Below are positions 1 through 5,458 of a DNA stretch of 5,908 bases, piece after piece. The notes under the pieces are model-generated. The model saw only the letters and a program-made list of their open reading frames with translations. It was not told the DNA's origin and did not search any database. Source of the stretch: Lysobacterales bacterium (lineage in GTDB: Bacteria; Pseudomonadota; Gammaproteobacteria; Xanthomonadales; Marinicellaceae); contig WGBZ01000267.1 of NCBI GenBank assembly GCA_015494035.1, positions 1 through 5,908 on the forward strand, read 5' to 3'. Each line of letters begins with the position of its first letter. The stretch's first letter is position 1. The position numbers and the translations under genes were made by a program.

Positions 1-1
1 C

Positions 2-250
2 AACGAAATTCTGGAAGCTTTCCGCTTCAACGACGCGGTTTTGCGTCACTTGGTGATCAAGCGTGATGGCCCGGTGACGGAAGAGTCCATGCTGGCCAAG
101 AAAGACGAAAAGGACAGCAAGCCCAGCCGCAGCGACAGCCGTTCCGACAAGACCGAGGCCAGAAAGGAAGACAAGCAAGACGAGAAGAAAGCCGAGGCCA
201 GCACCGAGAACGCTGAAGAAAAAACCGCTGAAACCGCCACCGAAGAATAA
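2..250 (+). CDS. rpsF: 30S ribosomal protein S6, C-terminal part (5'-truncated by window)
   Basis: S6 is a small-subunit protein that binds 16S rRNA as a pair with S18. The frame is open from base 2 and shows 82 residues. The start of the visible part, with [21 protein letters not shown], matches the last strand of the S6 fold (E. coli has FRFNDAVIRSMV at the same place). After this comes a tail of about 50 residues made almost only of K, E, D, S, T, A and R, with no hydrophobic core, so it is probably disordered. It ends in Glu-Glu, as in E. coli S6, where RimK adds further glutamates to the C-terminus. The tail is longer than the E. coli one (about 27 residues). The next gene is rpsR after 11 bases with no priB between, unlike enterobacteria. 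Identity rests on the conserved motif and the neighbours; the N-terminal part is outside the window. Confidence 0.96.
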   Translation, partial: NEILEAFRFNDAVLRHLVIKRDGPVTEESMLAKKDEKDSKPSRSDSRSDKTEARKEDKQDEKKAEASTENAEEKTAETATEE

Positions 251-254
251 GGAG
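248..254 (+). promoter_or_regulatory. rpsR ribosome binding site overlapping the rpsF stop
   Basis: The sequence TAAGGAG is a near-perfect Shine-Dalgarno site 7 bases before the rpsR ATG. Its TAA is also the rpsF stop codon, so a ribosome ending rpsF sits on the rpsR initiation site. Translational coupling is inferred from this geometry. Confidence 0.8.
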
Positions 255-261
255 AGCCACC

Positions 262-492
262 ATGTCACGTTTTAATCGACGCAGACGTTTCTGCAAGTTC
301 ACCGCCGAAGGCGTCACAGAAATTGATTACAAGGATCTGGACACCCTGAAGCAATACATCAGTGAAACCGGCAAGATCATCCCCAGCCGCATCACTGGCA
401 CCAAGGCCAAATACCAGCGTCAGCTGGCCACGGCCATCAAGCGTGCGCGCTATATGGCGCTGCTGCCGTATTGCGATCAACATTTCAATTAA
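262..492 (+). CDS. rpsR: 30S ribosomal protein S18
   Basis: S18 is a small basic protein of the 30S platform that pairs with S6. The product has 76 residues, against 75 in E. coli. Visible hallmarks are the Arg-rich start ([10 protein letters not shown], residues 4-13), [12 protein letters not shown] (14-25), the SGK/TGK-type turn before [18 protein letters not shown] (about 39-56) and the basic helix [13 protein letters not shown] (58-70). All of these align closely with E. coli S18 from memory. The ATG start is fixed by TAAGGAG seven bases upstream. It lies 11 bases after rpsF and 12 bases before rplI, so it belongs to one operon. Nothing in it is unusual. Confidence 0.98.
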   Translation: MSRFNRRRRFCKFTAEGVTEIDYKDLDTLKQYISETGKIIPSRITGTKAKYQRQLATAIKRARYMALLPYCDQHFN

Positions 493-496
493 GGAG
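490..496 (+). promoter_or_regulatory. rplI ribosome binding site overlapping the rpsR stop
   Basis: A second TAAGGAG, 8 bases before the rplI ATG, again uses the preceding gene's TAA stop (490-492) as its first three bases. The same layout at both junctions of this operon suggests coupled, balanced synthesis of S6, S18 and L9. Confidence 0.8.
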
Positions 497-504
497 CCCG
501 GATC

Positions 505-954
505 ATGCAAATTATTCTGCTGCAAAAAGTTCAGAACCTGGGCGATCTGGGTGAGATCGTTAACGTCAAGCCCGGTTTTGCCCGTAACTACCTGATTCCC
601 CAGGGCAAGGCGGCCATGGCCACCAAAGACAACGTCAAGGCTTTTGAAGCGCGCAAGGCGGAGTTGGAAGCCCAGGCCAAAGAAGCCCTGGCTGCGGCTC
701 AGGCACGTGCCGAATCGCTGGCCGGCCTCGAGATCACGCTGGTGGGCAACGCGTCGCCGGAAGGCAAGCTGTACGGTTCCATTGGCCCGCGTGAAATCGC
801 TGAAAAGCTCACTGAAAGCGGATTTCCCGTGGACAAGAGCGAAGTCATCATGAGCGAAGGTCCATTGCGCGAAGTGGGTGAGTACGAGCTTGTTCTCAAC
901 CTGCATCCGGACGTTGACTCTATTGTCAAAGTCAAGGTGGAAGGCGAAGAATAA
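505..954 (+). CDS. rplI: 50S ribosomal protein L9
   Basis: L9 binds 23S rRNA near the L1 stalk and reaches out from the ribosome; it is linked to reading-frame maintenance. The product has 149 residues, the same as E. coli L9. The N-terminal RNA-binding domain (about 1-50) has MQIILLQKVQNLGDLG and the family signature VNVKPGFARNYLIPQGKA (about 20-37). A long Ala/Glu/Lys/Gln-rich connecting helix follows (about 42-75). The C-terminal domain (about 77-149) contains GKLYGSIGPREIAEKL. The start is set by the strong ribosome binding site and by the canonical N-terminus. It is the last gene of the ribosomal operon. The stop is 4 bases before a palindromic mobile repeat, and the operon's terminator lies beyond that repeat. 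Confidence 0.98.
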   Translation: MQIILLQKVQNLGDLGEIVNVKPGFARNYLIPQGKAAMATKDNVKAFEARKAELEAQAKEALAAAQARAESLAGLEITLVGNASPEGKLYGSIGPREIAEKLTESGFPVDKSEVIMSEGPLREVGEYELVLNLHPDVDSIVKVKVEGEE

Positions 955-958
955 GCCA

Positions 959-1128
959 CTAGGGAAGCTCTGACTTAATCTTGCGCGAGCAGATTGGCAT
1001 GTAAAATTGTTCAGTTCAAGGCGCAAACCGCACGTAATAGCAAAAGCTATTGCGAAGGTTTGCAACGCAGAAATGGACGATTTTACGCCACAAGATGCCG
1101 TGTCACGATTCGATCAGAGCTTCCCTAG
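959..1128. repeat. MITE-like palindromic element, copy 1, with flanking CTAG
   Basis: The element body is 963-1124 (162 bp), with perfect 11-base terminal inverted repeats GGAAGCTCTGA (963-973) and TCAGAGCTTCC (1114-1124). CTAG flanks both sides (959-962 and 1125-1128) and is best read as a 4-bp target duplication, although CTAG is itself a palindrome and could be part of 15-base repeats. The whole unit is an imperfect palindrome centred exactly at 1043.5. Paired blocks include GTAAAAT (1001-1007) with ATTTTAC (1080-1086), GCAAACC with GGTTTGC, and the apex AATAGC-AAAA-GCTATT (1036-1051). It carries no credible coding region. A diverged inverted copy is at 5256-5416. A short non-coding, TIR-bounded, repeated unit fits a miniature inverted-repeat transposable element. 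CTAG would suit an IS5-group transposase (CTAR-type targets), which is inference. Confidence 0.82.
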
Positions 1129-1146
1129 CTACCTCAATAAACCATG

Positions 1147-1176
1147 AAAAGCCCGGGTTTTTGCTCGGGCTTTTTT
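1147..1176 (+). terminator. rho-independent terminator of the rpsF-rpsR-rplI operon
   Basis: An A4 run leads into GCCCGGG (1151-1157), a loop TTTTTG, then CTCGGGC (1164-1170) and T6 (1171-1176). The stem has seven pairs including one G-U, and can be lengthened by A-T pairing of the flanks. The T-run on the + strand suits transcription leaving rplI. It lies 192 bases after the rplI stop because the palindromic element occupies the space between. Confidence 0.88.
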
Positions 1177-1218
1177 GCGCCTGAAATTTCTTCACCAGAC
1201 CACTTGATGTCTTATGTT

Positions 1219-1236
1219 CAGCGCTTGATGGCGCTG
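1219..1236. promoter_or_regulatory. short perfect inverted repeat upstream of dnaB
   Basis: CAGCGC-TTGATG-GCGCTG is a perfect 6-base inverted repeat with a 6-base spacer. It lies between the upstream terminator and the candidate -10 of dnaB, close to where a -35 would be expected. It could be an operator or a chance GC-rich dyad; nothing in the window identifies a binding protein. Confidence 0.25.
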
Positions 1237-1258
1237 GGCCGATGGCCTGCCCGTGGTG

Positions 1259-1264
1259 TACAAT
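1259..1264 (+). promoter_or_regulatory. candidate -10 box for dnaB
   Basis: TACAAT differs from the TATAAT consensus at one base and lies 46 bases before the dnaB start, downstream of a terminator where a new promoter is needed. No good -35 is present at 16-18 bases upstream; the nearest TTGATG (1225-1230) is 28 bases away. The call is therefore tentative. Confidence 0.35.
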
Positions 1265-1310
1265 GAGTGCGCCGATTAATAACAGCGGCAAGTGACAATT
1301 AAGGAATCAA

Positions 1311-2711
1311 ATGAGTCAACAAACACCCCGATTACCTCCGCATTCTCTGGAAGCCGAACGCTCCGTGTTGGGTGGGCTGCTGCTGGTGCCCGAGGCCTGG
1401 GACAAGGTGGCCGATAAGCTCAGCGAGGAGGATTTTTACCGCCACGATCATCGCCTGATCTACCGCGCCATTGCCAGTTTGAATGCCGACAATCAGCCAT
1501 CGGATGTGATCACCGTAGCCGAATGGTTAAAACTGCACCACCTGGATCAGGATGCAGGTGGTGTGGACTACCTGACTGAAATCGCCGCCAATACGCCCGG
1601 TGCGGCCAATATTGAAGCCTATGCGGGCATTGTGCGGGAGAAATCCATTCTGCGTCAGCTGGTGGACATCGGTGGCAAGCTCACCGAACACGCCCTGAAC
1701 CCGCCAGAAGGCAAGACTTCGGATCAGATTCTGGAGCAGGCCGAATCGCAGGTTTTTTCCATCCGTGAACAGATTTCCCGCACCCGATCGGGCTTTTTCA
1801 ACATGCAGGAGCTGATGTCCGGCGTGATGGACCAGATCGACCTGATGAGCGAATCTGACAGCCTTATCACAGGCCTGGAAACTGGCTACGTGGATTTTGA
1901 TCAAGCCGTGCTGGGCCTGCAAAAGTCTGACCTGATCATCATTGCCGGTCGCCCGGCCATGGGTAAAACCAGTTTCGCCATGAACATCGCCGAAAATATT
2001 GCCTGCAGCCACTTTAGGAAAAAAGGTTCAGAGAAGCGCACAGTGGCTGTGTTCAGTATGGAAATGTCGGCCCAGCAGCTGGCGATGCGTCTGGTTTCAT
2101 CCTTGTCCAGCATTGATAACAAACGCCTGAAAACCGGCAAGCTGTATGACGAGGACTGGACGCCTTTACGGCACGCAGCCACCATGCTCAATGAGTCCCA
2201 CCTTTTTATTGACGACACCCCGGCGCTCACGCCCATGGACATTCGTGCCCGATGCCGTCGGCTGGCACGCAAACAGGGTGGTCTTGACCTGATTGTGATC
2301 GACTACCTGCAACTGATGCAAGGCGGCGGGCGAAGCGATAACCGCACCGAGGAAATTTCCCAGATTTCACGTTCCCTGAAAGCGCTGGCCAAGGAAATGG
2401 ACGTGCCGGTGATTGCGTTGTCACAGTTGAACCGGAGCCTGGAACAACGCAAGGATCGGCGTCCCATGATGGCCGATTTGCGGGAGTCCGGCGCCATCGA
2501 GCAGGACGCTGACCTGATTCTGTTTGTTTACCGCGACGCGGTGTATAACCCCGAGACCCCGGACCCAAAAAAGGCCGAAATCATCATTGGCAAAAACCGC
2601 CACGGCCCCACGAACACTATTGATCTCACCTTCAACGGGCCGTTTTATCGTTTCGACAATTACAAGTTTGATGACCAGATTGTGGTCAATACCGAGGTCT
2701 ACGCCGAATGA
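1311..2711 (+). CDS. dnaB: replicative DNA helicase DnaB
   Basis: DnaB is the hexameric ATP-driven 5'-3' helicase of the replication fork and recruits primase. The product has 466 residues, close to the usual 460-475. The N-terminal primase-binding domain (about 10-115) begins with the typical PPHSLEAERSVLGGLL. A linker follows, then the RecA-like motor (about 185-466). The motor shows Walker A GRPAMGKTS (213-221; Lys219, Thr220), VFSMEMS with the conserved Glu251, Walker B LIVIDYLQL (Asp331), QLNRSLEQR (372-380), LRESGAIEQDAD, and GKNRHGPT carrying Lys428 and Arg430 in the arginine-finger region. All catalytic positions are intact and no intein is present at the sites where DnaB inteins are common. 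The ATG follows AAGGA (1301-1305) by five bases. Its stop overlaps the alr start in ATGA, so the two are probably co-translated. Confidence 0.98.
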   Translation: MSQQTPRLPPHSLEAERSVLGGLLLVPEAWDKVADKLSEEDFYRHDHRLIYRAIASLNADNQPSDVITVAEWLKLHHLDQDAGGVDYLTEIAANTPGAANIEAYAGIVREKSILRQLVDIGGKLTEHALNPPEGKTSDQILEQAESQVFSIREQISRTRSGFFNMQELMSGVMDQIDLMSESDSLITGLETGYVDFDQAVLGLQKSDLIIIAGRPAMGKTSFAMNIAENIACSHFRKKGSEKRTVAVFSMEMSAQQLAMRLVSSLSSIDNKRLKTGKLYDEDWTPLRHAATMLNESHLFIDDTPALTPMDIRARCRRLARKQGGLDLIVIDYLQLMQGGGRSDNRTEEISQISRSLKALAKEMDVPVIALSQLNRSLEQRKDRRPMMADLRESGAIEQDADLILFVYRDAVYNPETPDPKKAEIIIGKNRHGPTNTIDLTFNGPFYRFDNYKFDDQIVVNTEVYAE

Positions 2712-3880
2712 GCCGTGGCACCACCGCCTGCATCAATCTCGATGCGCTCCGCCACAACTACGCGCTGATTGCCAAAAAGGCCCAGGAGGCCAGCCCCGGT
2801 TGTGGCATTATTGCGGTGGTCAAGGCCGATGCCTACGGGCACGGCTTGCCGCAGGTGGTTTCGGCCCTGCCTGAAACGGCCGCCTTTGGCGTGGCAACCC
2901 TGGATGAGGCTCGGGTGATCCGGCGTTTGCGGCCCCAGGCCCGCGTGCTGTTACTGGAAGGCTTCCTGAACCCGGCTGAGCTTGAACAGGCAACGGCCTT
3001 GTCGCTGGATTGCGTTATCCACCAGCCGTTCCAACTGGATTTGCTGGAAAGTCGCGCCCCGAAAGTGCCGCAAAACCTGTGGCTGAAAATTGATACCGGC
3101 ATGAATCGCCTGGGGTTTCCACAGGATCAATGGCGATCCGCCCTGGCGCGTTTGCAAGCCATCAATCCGGCCAGCATTACTTTGATGACGCATTTTGCCA
3201 GCGCCGATGAACCAGCCAGGGATCAGACCCTGCGGCAGGTAGAAGCCATTGCCGAACTGGGGCATTCTTATCCTGTCAGCGCATCCAATTCTGCGGCGGT
3301 TTTCAATTTTCCTGACCTGAGCCTGGACTGGGTGCGGGTGGGGCTGGCCCTTTATGGCGCCTCACCCATGCCGGGATTGCTGGGTCAGGAACTGGGACTG
3401 AAGCCGGTGATGCGGCTGTCGGCCAATGTGATTGGTATCAAATCCATCCGCGCCGGTCAGAGCGTCGGTTATGGCGGTCATTGGCAGGCACCGGTGGACA
3501 CCCAACTGGCAGTGCTCGGCATTGGCTACGGAGACGGCTATCCGTGGCATGTCCAAAATGGCACGCCGGTGTATATCAACGGCCTGTACTACAAGCTGGC
3601 AGGGCGCGTTTCCATGGACATGCTTGCGGTGGAAATCGGCCCCGAAAGTCCCGTTGCCGTGGGCGATACGGCCATTTTATGGGGAGAACAATTGCCTGTT
3701 GAAGTGGTTGCCCGGCACGCTGGCACCATTCCCTACGTGTTGCCTTGCGGGCTGACATCACGGGTGCGCTACGTTTATGAAGGGACTGACAGCGTCCTGC
3801 CAGGCCCGCGTGCGAGCGATGAGCACACGAGCGTCGGGCAAAACAGCCCGCACAGTGCGTCTGTATCGGACGCTTCATGA
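2708..3880 (+). CDS. alr: alanine racemase (PLP-dependent), with an unusual C-terminal tail
   Basis: Alanine racemase interconverts L- and D-alanine in the cytoplasm and so supplies D-alanine for peptidoglycan. The TIM-barrel domain carries VVKADAYGHG with the PLP lysine Lys39 and the Tyr of YGHG (Tyr43), plus MNRLGF (132-137, Arg134). The C-terminal beta domain contains GIGYGDGYP with catalytic Tyr274, SMDM, and the closing LTSRVRYVY. The product is 390 residues; family members are usually about 355-370. The surplus is a polar tail of about 30 residues after VRYVYEG, rich in S, D, H, P and G, coded by DNA full of short inverted repeats. The ATG overlaps the dnaB TGA by 4 bases, and this dnaB-alr order is known from Pseudomonas. 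Both catalytic residues are present, so the enzyme is probably active. The alternative name dadX is less likely because no dadA is next to it. Confidence 0.95.
   Translation: MSRGTTACINLDALRHNYALIAKKAQEASPGCGIIAVVKADAYGHGLPQVVSALPETAAFGVATLDEARVIRRLRPQARVLLLEGFLNPAELEQATALSLDCVIHQPFQLDLLESRAPKVPQNLWLKIDTGMNRLGFPQDQWRSALARLQAINPASITLMTHFASADEPARDQTLRQVEAIAELGHSYPVSASNSAAVFNFPDLSLDWVRVGLALYGASPMPGLLGQELGLKPVMRLSANVIGIKSIRAGQSVGYGGHWQAPVDTQLAVLGIGYGDGYPWHVQNGTPVYINGLYYKLAGRVSMDMLAVEIGPESPVAVGDTAILWGEQLPVEVVARHAGTIPYVLPCGLTSRVRYVYEGTDSVLPGPRASDEHTSVGQNSPHSASVSDAS
3791..3874. repeat. cluster of small inverted repeats inside the 3' end of alr
   Basis: The stretch is bounded by AGCGTCC (3791-3797) and its exact complement GGACGCT (3868-3874). 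Inside are CGGGC-AAAACA-GCCCG (3835-3850), GCAC-A-GTGC (3850-3858), and GTGC (3810-3813) with GCAC (3823-3826). It codes for the atypical tail of Alr. It may be a decayed REP-like palindrome that inserted at the gene end, or simply GC-rich sequence; no second copy is in the window. Confidence 0.35.
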
Positions 3881-3922
3881 ATTTTCCGCTATTCCTTCCC
3901 TGAATTCCCCGGAGCCTGATGC

Positions 3923-5200
3923 ATGAAATCCCTGGCCAGTGTCCGTAACGCCTTCCGCTTTCGTCCCGGCGAAGCGAAAATGGTGATGTGGTCCTTCCTG
4001 TATTTTTTCTCCCTGCTCACCAGTTATTACATGCTGCGCCCCATACGCGAGCAGATGGGCGTGGCCGCCGGGGTCAAGAATCTGCAATGGCTGTTTACCG
4101 GCACTTTGCTGGTGATGCTGCTGGTGCAACCGATCTACGGCAAAATCGTCTCCAGCTGGCCGCGCAAGGTTTTCCTGCCCTTTATTTACCTGTTTTTTGC
4201 CAGCAACATTGTGCTGTTTTACTTCCTGTTTTCGCGTTACGACCAGAACGTGATTCTGGCGCGGGTGTTTTTTATCTGGGTGAGTGTTTTCAACTTGTTT
4301 ATCGTCTCGGTCTTCTGGAGTTACATGGCCGACATTTACGACAAGGAGCAGGGCAAGCGCCTGTTTGGTCTGATTGCTGCCGGGGGTAGCGTAGGGGCCA
4401 TCACCGGCCCGTTGCTAACGGTGATGCTGGTGAAGGAATTGGGCAGTTCCCGCCTGATGTTGGTTTCCGCCGGTTTTCTGCTGTTTTGCATCGTCTGCAT
4501 TTTTGCCCTGCGCCGTTATGCCGGCCGTTCCCGCGTCAACCCGGAAGCACCCATGGGCGGTAGTGTGCTGGAAGGTTTGCAACTGGTGCTAAAGTCACGT
4601 TACCTGCAATACATTGCCCTCATCACCTTTTTTGCTACCCTGACCGGCACCTTTCTTTATTTCATGCAGGCCATTCTGGTGGATCGCTATTTTCACGATC
4701 CGCACCTGCAAACCCAGGTGTTTGCCAAGATTGACCTGGCCACCAACAGCCTGACCCTGATTTTTCAGTTGATCGTGACGCCCATTCTGCTGACTCGCTG
4801 GCGCTTTGCCATGGTGCTGGCATTGATTCCCCTGGCCATGAGTGTGGGCTTTACCACCCTGGCGCTGGTACCGGTCTTCACCGTAATGGCCGTGGTGCAG
4901 GTGATTCGCCGAAGCGGCGCCTACGGCATCCTTAACCCGTCCATGAATGTGCTTTACACGGCGGTGGATGAACGCACCAAATATAAGGCCAAGAATTTTA
5001 TCGATACCGTCATTTACCGCACAGGCGACACCGCCAGTGGCTGGATTTATCACACACTGAGCCTGTTTATGGGCTTTTCCGCCCTGGCGTTGGTGGGCGC
5101 CGCGATTTCCCTCATGTGGACGCGTGTGGCCTGGAAGCTGGGGTTGATGTCCGAAAAAAAACACGCCCATCACGAGGACATTTCCGATACCTTGTTGTGA
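3923..5200 (+). CDS. ADP/ATP (NTP/NDP) translocase-like major facilitator membrane protein
   Basis: This is a polytopic inner-membrane protein of 425 residues. Hydrophobic segments, by eye, lie near 19-41, 54-76, 83-104, 108-136, 147-170, 175-196, 228-252, 274-291, 294-326 and 378-403, so about 10-12 helices. Family marks are YYMLRPIREQMG (35-46) after the first helix, FGLIAAGGSVGAITGP (148-163), and a conserved block from NPSMNVLYTAV (338-348) through KYKAKNFIDTVIYRTGD (353-369). These resemble the Npt/TLC-type translocases (COG3202 as I recall it). Those of intracellular bacteria exchange ATP and ADP and are usually near 500 residues; relatives in free-living bacteria have unproven substrates. 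The ATG follows GGAG (3911-3914) by eight bases. It lies 42 bases after alr with no terminator between, so it is probably the third gene of that operon. The tail is charged and His-rich (KKHAHHED) and cytoplasmic in my reading. The substrate is unknown. Confidence 0.8.
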   Translation: MKSLASVRNAFRFRPGEAKMVMWSFLYFFSLLTSYYMLRPIREQMGVAAGVKNLQWLFTGTLLVMLLVQPIYGKIVSSWPRKVFLPFIYLFFASNIVLFYFLFSRYDQNVILARVFFIWVSVFNLFIVSVFWSYMADIYDKEQGKRLFGLIAAGGSVGAITGPLLTVMLVKELGSSRLMLVSAGFLLFCIVCIFALRRYAGRSRVNPEAPMGGSVLEGLQLVLKSRYLQYIALITFFATLTGTFLYFMQAILVDRYFHDPHLQTQVFAKIDLATNSLTLIFQLIVTPILLTRWRFAMVLALIPLAMSVGFTTLALVPVFTVMAVVQVIRRSGAYGILNPSMNVLYTAVDERTKYKAKNFIDTVIYRTGDTASGWIYHTLSLFMGFSALALVGAAISLMWTRVAWKLGLMSEKKHAHHEDISDTLL

Positions 5201-5223
5201 GGGGCCTCTTTTCTGGCCAGCTT

Positions 5224-5252
5224 AAAAAAGCCCCAGAATATTCGGGGCCTTT
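5224..5252. terminator. bidirectional rho-independent terminator between convergent genes
   Basis: A6 (5224-5229) precedes GCCCC (5230-5234), a loop AGAATATTC and GGGGC (5244-5248), followed by a short CTTT. On the + strand it can end the dnaB-alr-transporter transcript, though the T-run is short. On the minus strand the same hairpin is followed by T6 and is the stronger terminator, suited to the amidohydrolase transcript arriving from the right. Confidence 0.8.
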
Positions 5253-5255
5253 GCG

Positions 5256-5416
5256 GGAGCCGCTGATTGAATCGTGACACGGCATCCTGCGGCGTAAAAC
5301 CGTCCATTTCTGTGTTGCAAACCTTCACAATAGCCTGGCTATTGCGTGCGGCTTGTGCCTAGAACTGAACAATTTTTCACGACAATCTGCTCGCGCCAGA
5401 TTCAATCAGAGGCCCC
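5256..5416. repeat. MITE-like palindromic element, copy 2 (diverged, inverted relative to copy 1)
   Basis: The element is 161 bp and aligns to the reverse complement of 963-1124 along its entire length, at roughly 83-86% identity by hand count, with one gap in the apex loop. Its termini are an imperfect inverted repeat: GGAGCCGCTGATTGAATC (5256-5273) against the complement of 5399-5416, differing at two positions. It is palindromic about base 5336, with apex AATAGCC-T-GGCTATT (5329-5343). Shared blocks include CGTGACACGGCATC, TTGCAAACCTTC, GAACTGAACAATTTT and CAATCTGCTCGCGC. The flanks TGCG (5252-5255) and TTCG (5417-5420) agree at three of four bases, too little to claim a target duplication. 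This looks like an older insertion than copy 1. Confidence 0.8.
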
Positions 5417-5458
5417 TTCGGTCAGACCATGGAGTATGGCCACATCCGGGGTGCGGAC

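Noticed and set aside
265..1065. A 266-codon open frame on the minus strand opposite rpsR and rplI
   Set aside because: It is wholly antisense to two well-identified ribosomal genes, begins inside the palindromic element, and its translation shows no recognisable domain. Its openness follows from codon bias of the + strand genes.
1103..1291. A 62-codon minus-strand frame in the rplI-dnaB gap
   Set aside because: It crosses the terminator and part of the palindromic element, has no clear ribosome binding site and resembles no protein family.
955..1310. A missing gene, tRNA or riboswitch in the rplI-dnaB gap
   Set aside because: The gap is accounted for by the repeat, the terminator and the dnaB leader; I see no tRNA cloverleaf and no known riboswitch motif.
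1311..2711. A DnaB intein or split helicase
   Set aside because: All helicase motifs are contiguous and the length is normal for DnaB.
3877..3903. Tiny frame starting in ATGA at the alr stop (MNFPLFLP)
   Set aside because: Eight codons with no ribosome binding site evidence; chance overlap, although a leader peptide cannot be strictly excluded.
4595..5173. A 192-codon minus-strand frame inside the transporter gene
   Set aside because: The translation is a His/Gln/Gly-rich low-complexity string, typical of the reverse complement of a membrane-protein gene.
959..5416. A composite transposon made of the two inverted elements around dnaB-alr-transporter
   Set aside because: The enclosed genes are in their normal chromosomal order, there is no transposase, the copies differ by about 15%, and no shared outer target duplication is seen.
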